Positions 50,526 through 59,095 of a stretch of 64,000 nucleotides of DNA are shown in pieces. The notes under the pieces are model-generated. The model was not told where the DNA came from, did not search any database, and worked only from the letters and a program-made list of their open reading frames with translations. Made by a program: the position numbers and the translations under genes. This DNA comes from Chitinophaga jiangningensis (GTDB lineage: Bacteria; Bacteroidota; Bacteroidia; Chitinophagales; Chitinophagaceae). How positions within the stretch are numbered: the stretch's first letter is position 1; the number at the start of each line of letters is the position of its first letter. The stretch spans positions 124,001 through 188,000 of the forward strand of contig NZ_FRBL01000007.1 in assembly GCF_900142605.1 (NCBI RefSeq). Direction: 5' to 3'.

Positions 50526-52391
50526 ATGCCAACAGAAAAACTATCAGTCATGAAAAAGATATTCCCCCTCCTGGCAGTAATGCTGCTGATTAGTATCTGC
50601 TCCCTGGCGCAGTCCAGGCTTATTAAGGGTACGTTAAAAGACAGTACTGCCAAAACACCTATTGTAAATGCGGTGGTACGGATTAAAGGCACAGATGTGA
50701 TGACTGCCTCCGACAAGCTGGGCAACTGGCAGCTCATGATCCCTAAAACCGCCACCACTATTGAAATTGTGGCCTCCGGCTATCCCCGCCGGGAAATGGT
50801 CATAAAGGAAAATATCACAGCTGTGGCGATTACGCTGGTACGCAGGCCTGCAAAACGCGTGATGGCGATGGAAGACTCCAACCGGAACATGGTGAAACAA
50901 AGGTTTGCACAGGTGGAGATGTCCGTAGCTTCGGCCGCTCCCATGACGCGCTACAGTGCACCGTCGGTCAACTATGGTGAAACTGAGGCCTACGCCCCTA
51001 TCAATGAAAATATTTTCCATGCCGTAAAGGATCAGCCACTGAGCACTTTCAGTGCCGATGTGGACCGCGCTGCCTACAGCAATGTGCGCCGGTACCTGAA
51101 CGGGGGCGACCTTCCCCCTGCTGATGCCGTACGGGTGGAAGAAATGATCAATTACTTCGATTATCACTATCCGCAGCCTAAAGGCAAAGATCCGGTGGCT
51201 ATTGTAACGGACATGAGCGTATGCCCCTGGAACTCCCGCCACCAGCTGGTTAGAATTGGTATACAGGGCAAGCTGGTAGATAATAAGGATATACCAGCCA
51301 GTAACCTCGTGTTTTTGCTGGATGTATCCGGTTCAATGGAAGCACCGAACAAACTGCCCCTGGTGAAAAAAGCATTTGGCGCGCTGATTAAACAATTACG
51401 CCCGCAGGACCGGGTAGCGATAGTGGTGTACGCAGGTGCTGCCGGTGTGGTATTACCATCTACCCATGGAAATCAGAAAGAAAAAATTACAGCCGCGTTG
51501 GAACAATTAGAGGCCGGTGGCTCTACTGCCGGCGGCGCTGGCATCTCCCTGGCATATAAAATTGCCAGAGAAAACTATTTACCTAAAGGTAACAACAGGG
51601 TAATACTGGCTACAGATGGCGATTTCAACGTGGGCGCCTCCTCCAGTGGTGAACTGCAGCGACTCATTGAAGGGGAAAAAGATAAAGGAATCTTTTTGTC
51701 TGTTCTTGGTTTTGGCATGGGCAACCTGAAAGATGTAAACCTGGAAACGCTTGCCGACAAAGGAAATGGCAACTACGCCTACATAGATAATTACGAAGAA
51801 GCCCGCAGAATTTTTGTGACTGAATTTGGTGGTACCCTGTTCACGATTGCCAAGGATGTGAAGTTACAGGTAGAGTTCAATCCTAACTTCGTGCAGTCGT
51901 ACCGGTTAGTAGGATATGAAAACAGGCTATTACAGGCAGAGGATTTTAATAATGATAAAAAAGATGCTGGTGACATGGGGGCAGGACATACCGTGACTGC
52001 ATTATATGAAATTGTGCCTGCCGGTGGTGTAAAAGGTCAGGAGGTAAATTGGGTGGATCCCCTGAAGTACCAGGAGGCTAAAATTCTCGGCAACCGTACG
52101 GAGGTGCTGACGGTGAAAATGCGGTATAAAGAGCCGGATTCCAATACCAGCAGCCTGGTACAACAGGTGTTGCATTATCAGTCCAAACCGTTTGAAAGCA
52201 TGGACACTGATTTTCGCCTGGCCGCTTCGGTAGCAGCCTTTGGGCAGCTGCTGCGTGAATCCGCCTTCCAGGGAGAGGCCAGCTATGAGCAGGTTTTGAA
52301 ATGGGCGGCTAATACCCGTGAAAACGATCCCGAAGGCTATAGAGCTGAGTATCAGCAGTTAGTGAAAAAAGCCCAGTTGCTGCAAAAATGA
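50526..52391 (+). CDS. Secreted von Willebrand factor A protein (YfbK-like)
   Basis: 621 residues. The start at 50526 is set by the perfect ribosome site; the signal peptide then has the N-region MPTEKLSVMKK and a core to about residue 30. A carboxypeptidase-regulatory-like beta domain follows (about 33-100), then the YfbK-type N-terminal block (STFSADVDRAAYSNVRRYLN), and a VWA domain with an intact metal site (LLDVSGSM, the DxSxS motif, and ATDGDFNVG). The C-terminal part matches the DUF3520-like end. VWA proteins bind partners through a metal ion; substrate or partner is unknown. Upstream is anmK (divergent), downstream upp on the same strand after 44 bases. Confidence 0.9.
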   Translation: MPTEKLSVMKKIFPLLAVMLLISICSLAQSRLIKGTLKDSTAKTPIVNAVVRIKGTDVMTASDKLGNWQLMIPKTATTIEIVASGYPRREMVIKENITAVAITLVRRPAKRVMAMEDSNRNMVKQRFAQVEMSVASAAPMTRYSAPSVNYGETEAYAPINENIFHAVKDQPLSTFSADVDRAAYSNVRRYLNGGDLPPADAVRVEEMINYFDYHYPQPKGKDPVAIVTDMSVCPWNSRHQLVRIGIQGKLVDNKDIPASNLVFLLDVSGSMEAPNKLPLVKKAFGALIKQLRPQDRVAIVVYAGAAGVVLPSTHGNQKEKITAALEQLEAGGSTAGGAGISLAYKIARENYLPKGNNRVILATDGDFNVGASSSGELQRLIEGEKDKGIFLSVLGFGMGNLKDVNLETLADKGNGNYAYIDNYEEARRIFVTEFGGTLFTIAKDVKLQVEFNPNFVQSYRLVGYENRLLQAEDFNNDKKDAGDMGAGHTVTALYEIVPAGGVKGQEVNWVDPLKYQEAKILGNRTEVLTVKMRYKEPDSNTSSLVQQVLHYQSKPFESMDTDFRLAASVAAFGQLLRESAFQGEASYEQVLKWAANTRENDPEGYRAEYQQLVKKAQLLQK

Positions 52392-52435
52392 GAATCAACA
52401 ATTTTCGGTAATTTGCCGCCTCAAAGGCAAAGCAA

Positions 52436-53089
52436 ATGATAATAAATTTAAGTGAAACTAATTCGCTGGTAGGTGAATGGCTGAGTGAAATCAGAAACGT
52501 GGACGTACAGCACGACCGTATGCGTTTCAGGCGTAACATGGAGCGCCTGGGTGAGGTGGCCGCCTATGAAATCAGCAAAACGCTGGAATACGTAGAGAAA
52601 GAGGTGACCACCCCTATGGGTATAGCCAACTGCCGCGTCCTGAAATCGCAACCGGTACTGGCTACCATTCTCAGGGCAGGATTAGCTTTACACCAGGGTT
52701 TGCTGCATTATTTTGACAAAGCCGACCATGCATTTATTTCCGCTTACCGCAAGCATAATCATGATGGCTCTTTCGATATCAGCCTGGAATATGTAAGCAG
52801 TCCTTCTATTGAAGGTCAGGTACTTATCCTTTCCGACCCGATGCTGGCCACCGGTGCCTCACTTGTAAAAACCATCGAGCACCTGGAAGAAATCGGTAAA
52901 CCAACACATATTCACCTGGTAGTGGCTATTGCCTGCACCGTGGGTATTGAATATGTGTTAAGAAACACGAAAGCGAACCTTACCATCTGGGCAGGAGATA
53001 TTGATGATGAACTGACAGCTAAAGGCTACATTGTACCGGGTTTAGGCGATGCTGGCGACCTGGCTTTTGGAAATAAATTACAACAATAG
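52436..53089 (+). CDS. upp: Uracil phosphoribosyltransferase
   Basis: 217 residues. Salvage enzyme that makes UMP from uracil and PRPP. The PRPP-binding loop is LILSDPMLATGASLVKTIEHL (about 125-145), with the uracil-specific C-terminal GYIVPGLGDAGDLAFG. The N-terminal segment (EWLSEIRNVDVQHDRMRFRRNMERLGEVAAYEISK) matches the family. It lies 44 bases after the VWA gene and may share its transcript. A strong terminator follows. Confidence 0.96.
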   Translation: MIINLSETNSLVGEWLSEIRNVDVQHDRMRFRRNMERLGEVAAYEISKTLEYVEKEVTTPMGIANCRVLKSQPVLATILRAGLALHQGLLHYFDKADHAFISAYRKHNHDGSFDISLEYVSSPSIEGQVLILSDPMLATGASLVKTIEHLEEIGKPTHIHLVVAIACTVGIEYVLRNTKANLTIWAGDIDDELTAKGYIVPGLGDAGDLAFGNKLQQ

Positions 53090-53106
53090 TCGTTATTTTA
53101 ACGTTT

Positions 53107-53157
53107 AACGGATATACGGAATTGATACTTATTAAAATTCCGTATATCCGTTTTTTT
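53107..53157 (+). terminator. Terminator after upp
   Basis: A perfect 17-bp stem (AACGGATATACGGAATT and complement) with a 12-base loop and a seven-T tail. Confidence 0.92.
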
Positions 53158-53258
53158 ATGCCTATATTTCTTTTTATACATGGATTTAATTTGAAATATG
53201 ACTTAATTGGTGTACCTTCACCATTATTGCATAAACCCTATGCTACAAGCTTTGCCAT

Positions 53259-54275
53259 ATGAAAAGAGCTTTACTATTCCTGACCATATTTTTTAGTCTG
53301 AACAACGCCTTGCGGGCGCAAGACCCGCACTTCTCCCAGTTTTTTGCCTCACCAATGACGCTTAACCCGGCGTTTACAGGTTTATTTTCAGGTGATTACC
53401 GCCTGTCAGGCAACTACAGATCACAATGGAGAAGTATATCTACACCTTTCGTTACCGGAACTGCAGCGGTTGATTTTGGTATCCTGAAAAACGTAATTAG
53501 CTATACTGACATCTGGGGTGTGGGCCTGATGGCCATGTATGACCGTAGTGGCGGAGGTGCACTTACCTCCACTTTTCTGAGTGCCAGCACAGCCTATCAC
53601 AAGGGGCTGGACCCGGAAGGAAATCACACCATTGCGATCGGTTTACAGGGAACGCTGGTGCAGAAGCGCGTGGATAATGAGAAACTGCGTTTCGAAAATC
53701 AGATTGATAACAACGGCTATAATCCTTCTATACCAAGTGGTGAAACGCTGATCAATCCTAAGATTTCATACTTCGATCCCAACATCGGTATATTGTACAA
53801 TGGCCTCATTGGCGAATCATCCAACATTTACATGGGTGCTTCGTACTATCATATCACGCAGCCTACAGAATCGTTTATGGATCAAACACAGAACAGGCTT
53901 AGCTACCGTTGGACGCTCCATGGTGGCGGTTCTGCACCGATCAATGGGGTAAACAGAATTCACGGTAGCATCCTGTATATGAAACAAAGCACTGCTACAG
54001 AATTCACTTTTGGCGGCGCTTACGGCTTTACCATGGACGACACGGATGATAAACCAACTGTATTTTATGTAGGTAGCTGGTATCGTTGGAAAGATGCGGT
54101 GATTCCTTACATTGGCCTGGAGATAAAAGGTTTCCAGGTAGGCCTCACCTACGATACCAACGTATCCAGTCTGAAGCCGGCATCCAATTACAGAGGAGGT
54201 CTGGAACTTTCCCTGATTTACATCCACTCCCGCAATTCGATGAACAAGTACAAAACGCTGTGTCCGCGATTCTAA
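53259..54275 (+). CDS. PorP/SprF family type IX secretion-associated outer-membrane protein
   Basis: 338 residues with a signal peptide (MKRALLFLTIFFSLNNALRAQ). The mature N-terminus DPHFSQFFASPMTLNPAFTGLF is the hallmark of the PorP/SprF family. Aromatic beta strands follow and the C-terminus is NKYKTLCPRF. Members serve the type IX secretion system or gliding adhesins and often sit next to a large secreted adhesin; no such gene is adjacent here, so it is an isolated copy. The upstream region 53158-53258 has TACCTTCA near 53211, close to a -7 box. Confidence 0.9.
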   Translation: MKRALLFLTIFFSLNNALRAQDPHFSQFFASPMTLNPAFTGLFSGDYRLSGNYRSQWRSISTPFVTGTAAVDFGILKNVISYTDIWGVGLMAMYDRSGGGALTSTFLSASTAYHKGLDPEGNHTIAIGLQGTLVQKRVDNEKLRFENQIDNNGYNPSIPSGETLINPKISYFDPNIGILYNGLIGESSNIYMGASYYHITQPTESFMDQTQNRLSYRWTLHGGGSAPINGVNRIHGSILYMKQSTATEFTFGGAYGFTMDDTDDKPTVFYVGSWYRWKDAVIPYIGLEIKGFQVGLTYDTNVSSLKPASNYRGGLELSLIYIHSRNSMNKYKTLCPRF

Positions 54276-54308
54276 GACATTCGTAACAAAAGCAAGATAT
54301 TTCATAAC

Positions 54309-54341
54309 AAATAAGCCCGGTCGTATTGATCGGGCTTATTT
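54309..54341 (+). terminator. Terminator after the PorP/SprF gene
   Basis: Perfect 11-bp stem AAATAAGCCCG/CGGGCTTATTT with an 11-base loop; the A/T-rich ends supply a modest U-tract. Confidence 0.75.
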
Positions 54342-54422
54342 ATTAGGTGGATTTTCGCTAGTTTCGTTGCACCTTAGCTTTAGAGGAAAAACTCAATCTA
54401 TTTACACTAAAACTGAACACAC

Positions 54423-55187
54423 TTGTTTTCATTCAGAGAGGTGCTGTCCGCTTTTCAGGCTTACGGTAAGGCGCACCATTTTATCATGCAGCATAAATTG
54501 TGGAAGTGGATTCTCATCCCAGGAATCATTTATTGCTTGTTGTTTTTTGCAGGCTTTTATTTTGTGTGGGGCTATTCAGGCGAGTTTGTCGAATATCTTA
54601 CCCGGTTATTCCATATCACTGAATGGGTGCAGGATGTTGAAAGCAGCTGGATAAGTTTCCTGTTTTTGCTGGTAGCATTTAGTGTCAAGGTTATTTTCGT
54701 ATTCTGGTATTTCTCTTATTTCAAATATTTTTTCCTGATCCTTGGTTCCCCGGTATTTGCGTACCTCTCGGAAAAAACGGAATCTATCATCCAGCATAAA
54801 GATTTCCCATTTAGCTGGAAGCAGCTGTTTGCAGATATTTTCAGGGGGATAAAAATGTCGTGCCGCAACATTGTGTACCAAACGGCCGCTATCCTCATCT
54901 TACTACTGGTATCGTTTGTACCCGTGGTAGGCTGGATCACGCCAATGATCGGCTTTTTCATTGAAGCTTATTTCTATGGTTTTTCCATGATGGATTATAG
55001 CTGCGAGCGGAACAGAATGAACATGTCACAAAGTATAACGTTTATACGTCAGCACAGGGGCATGGCACTGGGTAATGGTATTGTGTTTTACCTGTTTATG
55101 CTGATTCCTGTGGCCGGCTGGATACTGGCCCCTTCTTACGCTGTAATTGCGGCTACCATTGATTTACAAAACAAAAAAATTCGATAA
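54423..55187 (+). CDS. EI24/CysZ-like membrane protein, TTG start
   Basis: 254 residues with about five membrane segments. The N-terminus (FREVLSAFQAYGKAHHFI, then LWKWILIPGIIYCLLFFAGFY) and the C-terminal NRMNMSQSITFIRQHRGMALGNGIVFYLFMLIPVAGW match the EI24 domain, related to the sulfate transporter CysZ. No ATG is available before the conserved part: the frame begins after a TGA at 54414, and TTG at 54423 (or GTG at 54441) must serve as start. The substrate is unknown. It overlaps the next gene by one base (TAATG), so the two are translationally coupled. Confidence 0.85.
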   Translation: MFSFREVLSAFQAYGKAHHFIMQHKLWKWILIPGIIYCLLFFAGFYFVWGYSGEFVEYLTRLFHITEWVQDVESSWISFLFLLVAFSVKVIFVFWYFSYFKYFFLILGSPVFAYLSEKTESIIQHKDFPFSWKQLFADIFRGIKMSCRNIVYQTAAILILLLVSFVPVVGWITPMIGFFIEAYFYGFSMMDYSCERNRMNMSQSITFIRQHRGMALGNGIVFYLFMLIPVAGWILAPSYAVIAATIDLQNKKIR

Positions 55188-55891
55188 TGACTACTGGCAA
55201 AGTGTACCTGATTCCTACCGTGCTGAGTGCTGATGCCTTATACAGTATACCTCCTTACGTTACCGAGGTAGCCAGGAAACTCACCGTTTTTTATGTGGAA
55301 AACGAGCGGACAGCCCGCCGGTACCTGAAAGCGCTGGACCGCAGTATTAATATCGATGCATTGCAACTGCTGCCCATGAACGAAAACCAGCTGCCCGACA
55401 CAGAAGCGGCTAAAAAGTTTCTCCGCCAGGGTATCGATATTGGTGTCATCAGTGAGGCGGGATGCCCTGCTGTAGCCGACCCGGGGCATCTGATCGTGAG
55501 AGCCGCCCATACCATTGAAGCGCCGGTGATTCCTATGATTGGCCCCAACTCTATGTTGCTGGCCCTGATGGCCTCCGGCATGAACGGCCAGCATTTCCAG
55601 TTTGTTGGCTACCTGCCCATTAAACCACATGAGCGAATTAAAGCTATTAAGGAGCTGGAACTGCAATCACAAAAGAAAAAACAGACGCAGCTTTTTATTG
55701 AAACACCCTATAGAAATAATCAGCTGTTAAAAGATATCCTGGATAACTGTAAGGAGCATACGAAAGTATGTGTGGCCGCGGATATTACCGGCCCGGAAGA
55801 ATTTATCCGGACCAAAACAGTGAAGGAGTGGAAAAAGGCATTGCCGGAATTGCATAAGAAACCGGCGATTTTTCTGCTTGATTCAGAATAA
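55187..55891 (+). CDS. SAM-dependent methyltransferase, RsmI/tetrapyrrole methylase family
   Basis: 234 residues. The tetrapyrrole-methylase fold is shown by VYLIPTVLS at the first strand, VISEAGCPAVADPGHLIVRAAH (the RsmI-type SEAG.P.i.DPG motif) and PVIPMIGPNSMLLALMASG. It lacks the C-terminal HTH-like part of full RsmI (about 286 residues) and seems to be the shorter, Bacteroidota-type paralogue. A role in 16S rRNA 2'-O-methylation is possible but unproven. Coupled to the EI24 gene by a one-base overlap. The stop codon abuts a strong hairpin. Confidence 0.85.
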   Translation: MTTGKVYLIPTVLSADALYSIPPYVTEVARKLTVFYVENERTARRYLKALDRSINIDALQLLPMNENQLPDTEAAKKFLRQGIDIGVISEAGCPAVADPGHLIVRAAHTIEAPVIPMIGPNSMLLALMASGMNGQHFQFVGYLPIKPHERIKAIKELELQSQKKKQTQLFIETPYRNNQLLKDILDNCKEHTKVCVAADITGPEEFIRTKTVKEWKKALPELHKKPAIFLLDSE

Positions 55892-55955
55892 ACGAAAAAG
55901 GGACGGAACCTGCGGTTCCGTCCCTTTTTCGTTTTGGTGCCGGGCCTACGGCCCG
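55891..55955. terminator. Terminator plus second hairpin (paired-hairpin element 5)
   Basis: Hairpin 1 is a perfect 20-bp stem (55891-55910 with 55914-55933, loop TGC closed by CC...GG) with A and T runs in its arms, a bidirectional terminator between convergent genes. Hairpin 2 pairs CGGGCC with GGCCCG (55941-55955, loop TAC). The loops follow the CC-NNN-GG rule of elements 1-3, but the shared boundary words are absent. Confidence 0.8.
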
Positions 55956-55959
55956 TAAT

Positions 55960-56355
55960 CTATTCTACAATGCGTTTACCAGTTTGCTGGTCGGTTATAG
56001 AGATAATACTGTCTACTATGAACGGACTAAAGCCTCTCCACGGAATCGCACCCAGATATTCCTTATAACTCAGTTCCACCCATTTACCGGAAGCGGTCAT
56101 CAGCTTTTGTGCGATACGCTCGTTGGTAACTGAAAACTGGAATTCATTGCTCTGGATAGTACCTGCCACCTGGCCCTTGTAGCCCGATTGTATCAGCTTT
56201 CCTTCATAGGTTTTGAAGATATATCCTTTCTGTACAAAGTAGTTTAATTCTCCTGCCTTTACTCCCTTTCCAAATACGAAATAAAATTTATAAAAGAAGA
56301 TGCCGCCCAGGATTAAAACAATGACTGAAACGACGATGAATACAAATCGGCCCAT
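55960..56355 (-). CDS. Small membrane-anchored hypothetical protein
   Basis: 131 residues. One N-terminal membrane helix (about 4-23, FIVVSVIVLILGGIFFYKFYF), then a soluble domain starting GKGVKAGELNYFVQKGYIFKTYEGKLIQ with a small beta-rich pattern (FQFSVTNERIAQKLMTASGKWVELSYKEYLG). This looks like a conserved Bacteroidota protein of unknown function. Orientation is Nin-Cout by charge. It lies 25 bases downstream of the M28 peptidase on the same strand and may be cotranscribed with it. Confidence 0.75.
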   Translation of the reverse strand: MGRFVFIVVSVIVLILGGIFFYKFYFVFGKGVKAGELNYFVQKGYIFKTYEGKLIQSGYKGQVAGTIQSNEFQFSVTNERIAQKLMTASGKWVELSYKEYLGAIPWRGFSPFIVDSIISITDQQTGKRIVE

Positions 56356-56380
56356 AGGGTTATGTGTTTATTAGTGAATG

Positions 56381-57754
56381 TTAGAAACTTTTATCCACCA
56401 TGTACAGCAGTGCAGCCATTGCAAATGCGCCCAGTTCAAGTTCACGTTTATTCACATTTTCAAACACATCATTAGGGGCATGGTGAATATCAAAATAACG
56501 CTGGGAGTCCGGCGAAAGTTCGGCCATAGGTGCACCTATTGCTGCGTTCAGCTGACCTACGTCCACTCCGCCGCCCGGCTCATCAAAATCGTATATGCCA
56601 TATGGTAAGAACAGCGGACGCCATGCGTTTACTTTGGCCCGTTGCTCATCGCTCATGGTCATCATAAATCCACGTGGTGTAAAACCGCCGGCATCACTTT
56701 CCAGTGCAAAGATGTGCTTTTCGCCGCGTTCTTTGGCCACCTGTGCATATTTCTTACCTCCGCGGGTACCATTTTCTTCATTGGCAAACAGTACTACGCG
56801 CAATGTACGCTCCGGCTTAATGCCCAGCGCCTTGAAGGTACGCAGCACCTCAATGGACTGTACGCAGCCGGTGCCATCATCATGTGCTCCTTCAGCAACA
56901 TCCCAGGAGTCGAGGTGACCGCCTACGGTCAGATACTGATCCGGATATTTACTGCCTTTCAGCTCCCCGATCACATTGTGACCGATAGTATCTGCCAGCA
57001 TCCTGCAATTTGTTCTCAGGAACACCTGTGCGGAAGGCTCGTCTTTGATACGCTGGCTCAACCTGTCCGCATCCTGTAACCCGATAGCCACTGCCGGGAT
57101 CCTTGGATAAGCGGTATCATACTGCATGGCACCCGTGTGTGGCTCATTATTGGCGCCGTGCGACATAGAACGTACAATTACTGCCAATGCTCCGTATTTG
57201 GAAGCCCTGCTGGCACCACTACCCCTGAATTTCACGGCGTCGCCATAGGAATGGAATGTTTTGATGAATTTCGGGTTAAAAGGATAGTTGTAGAATACGA
57301 TCTTTCCTTTGACCTCGTCCTTCCTGGCCTCCAGCTCCTCGTAGGAAGATATTTCCAGGACTGGGGCAGTCACCCCTCCCTCGCCACTGCCTACGGAGTT
57401 ACCCAGTGCCAGGACGTTTAAAGGGGGTGTATAATCTCTCCTTTTGGAGATAATGCGGGCTTCTTCGCGGGCGCCCCTTACCCAATGCGGTACCATGCAG
57501 GCCTGCAGGTATACTGTATCAGCTCCGGCGGCCTTCAGGGCGGCTACGCCCCAGTGCTCGGCCTTCACCATACCCGGCGATCCTGCCAGCCGGCCTCCCA
57601 CCTCTTTGGTGAGCACCCGGAGATTGTCGTATGCGGTGCTATGTGTGAGTACTTCATCAGCTATCTGTCTGAATATCACTGAGTCCTGCTGCTGAGCCGA
57701 CACCAATGCGGGTACAGCACAGCCCAGGAAAATTGGCAAAAGGTATTTCCTCAT
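56381..57754 (-). CDS. Secreted M28 family metallopeptidase (carboxypeptidase Q-like)
   Basis: 457 residues from the ATG at 57754 (MRKYLLPIFLGCAVPALVSAQ, a signal peptide); an ATG at 57811 would only lengthen it without purpose. The zinc site is complete: GGHLDSWD (His, Asp), AHDDGTG (bridging Asp), NEENG (Glu pair), ESDAGGF (Asp) and HHAPNDVFE (His). The N-terminal part has the PA-like insert (APVLEISSYEELEARKDEVKGKIVFYNYPF). It resembles plasma glutamate carboxypeptidase/aminopeptidase of family M28, which cleaves dipeptides. It would work in the periplasm or outside. Confidence 0.93.
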   Translation of the reverse strand: MRKYLLPIFLGCAVPALVSAQQQDSVIFRQIADEVLTHSTAYDNLRVLTKEVGGRLAGSPGMVKAEHWGVAALKAAGADTVYLQACMVPHWVRGAREEARIISKRRDYTPPLNVLALGNSVGSGEGGVTAPVLEISSYEELEARKDEVKGKIVFYNYPFNPKFIKTFHSYGDAVKFRGSGASRASKYGALAVIVRSMSHGANNEPHTGAMQYDTAYPRIPAVAIGLQDADRLSQRIKDEPSAQVFLRTNCRMLADTIGHNVIGELKGSKYPDQYLTVGGHLDSWDVAEGAHDDGTGCVQSIEVLRTFKALGIKPERTLRVVLFANEENGTRGGKKYAQVAKERGEKHIFALESDAGGFTPRGFMMTMSDEQRAKVNAWRPLFLPYGIYDFDEPGGGVDVGQLNAAIGAPMAELSPDSQRYFDIHHAPNDVFENVNKRELELGAFAMAALLYMVDKSF

Positions 57755-57852
57755 AAAGCGGTCTGTTTGGGCGATAAAACTAATTAATTGTCCCCAGCCT
57801 ACAAATAACAATAAAATGGTTTAAACGGCTCGGGGAATTGATTTAGGTGCCT

Positions 57853-57860
57853 TACCTTTG
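57853..57860 (+). promoter_or_regulatory. -7 promoter box for bshA
   Basis: TACCTTTG, exact TAnnTTTG, 89 bases before the bshA ATG. The same TACCTTTGCAG string precedes rlmN (40723-40733). Confidence 0.45.
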
Positions 57861-57949
57861 CAGATGCATTTATGGATAACAGCTGATAAGGGCACGTATT
57901 ACTGTTTTTCATACTATGGGCTTTCGTTTTTAGGCTTAAATAACAAATC

Positions 57950-59095
57950 ATGCGTATTGGAATAGTATGTTATCCTACATACGGTGGTAGTGGCGTACTG
58001 GCTACAGAGTTGGGAAAAGCTCTGGCCGACAAAGGCCACATGGTCCACTTTATCACGTATCAGCAGCCGGTTAGGCTCAACGCGTTTCACGCGAACATTT
58101 ATTATCACGAAGTACAGGTCCCTACATACCCACTGTTCGATTTTCCACCTTATGAGTCGGCGCTCAGCAGTACCATGGTGGATGTAATCATTAATCAGAA
58201 GCTGGACCTCCTCCACGTTCATTATGCCATTCCACATGCATCTACTGCATATATGGCCAAGCAGATCGTGGCTAAACAGGGTCGTGTAGTTCCATTTATC
58301 ACCACCCTTCACGGAACTGATATCACGCTGGTAGGTAAGGATAAAACCTATGCCCCGGTGGTAACCTTCTCCATCAATGAGTCAGATGCCATTACCGCGG
58401 TATCGGAAAATCTCCGTGATGAAACCTATAAATCTTTCCAGATAGAAAAAGACATCTCTGTGATCTACAACTTTGTGGATACCCAGCGATTCAGTCGCCG
58501 CGAGCTGCCTCACTTCCGCAAGGCCATTGCGCCAAACGGGGAAAAAGTGCTGCTGCACGTTTCCAACTTCCGTAAGGTAAAACGTGTACCGGATGTGATT
58601 ATGATCTTTAAACAGGTAAGAGAAGCCATGCCGGCTAAACTGCTGCTGGTAGGTGATGGCCCTGACAGGCCAACCATCGAATGTATGTGCAGGGAGCTTG
58701 GTTTATGCGATGATATCCGCTTTGTAGGTAAGCAGGAACAACTGGAAGATGTAATGTCTATCAGTGATCTGTTCATCCTGCCTTCGGATTATGAGAGCTT
58801 TGGACTGGCGGCCCTGGAGGCGATGGCATCGGAAGTACCGGTGATATCTTCTAACGCTGGCGGCTTACCGGAAATTAACATACCGGGTGTTACAGGTTAT
58901 ATGGGAGATGTAGGTGACGTAGATACCATGGCTAAGCATGCGATTCGCCTCCTCCAGGACGAAGAGCTGCTGGCACGTGTGCGCAAAGGTGCATGGGCAC
59001 AGGCGCAGCGCTTCCATATCGACAATATCATTCCTCAATACGAGGCTTTATACGAACAGGTGCTGGAAAATCAGCGTCAGACGCAGTTGCTCTAA
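57950..59095 (+). CDS. bshA: N-acetyl-alpha-D-glucosaminyl L-malate synthase (bacillithiol pathway)
   Basis: 381 residues, GT4 glycosyltransferase. MRIGIVCYPTYGGSGVLATELGKAL is the BshA N-terminus; malate-binding residues lie in HVHYAIPHASTAYMAKQI and TTLHGTDITLVG; the EX7E motif is in SDYESFGLAALEAMASEVPVISS. It joins UDP-GlcNAc to malate, the first step to bacillithiol, the low-molecular-weight thiol of many Bacteroidota. bshB and bshC are not in this window. Its stop overlaps that of the convergent EnvC-like gene by 4 bases (CTAA). Confidence 0.95.
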   Translation: MRIGIVCYPTYGGSGVLATELGKALADKGHMVHFITYQQPVRLNAFHANIYYHEVQVPTYPLFDFPPYESALSSTMVDVIINQKLDLLHVHYAIPHASTAYMAKQIVAKQGRVVPFITTLHGTDITLVGKDKTYAPVVTFSINESDAITAVSENLRDETYKSFQIEKDISVIYNFVDTQRFSRRELPHFRKAIAPNGEKVLLHVSNFRKVKRVPDVIMIFKQVREAMPAKLLLVGDGPDRPTIECMCRELGLCDDIRFVGKQEQLEDVMSISDLFILPSDYESFGLAALEAMASEVPVISSNAGGLPEINIPGVTGYMGDVGDVDTMAKHAIRLLQDEELLARVRKGAWAQAQRFHIDNIIPQYEALYEQVLENQRQTQLL

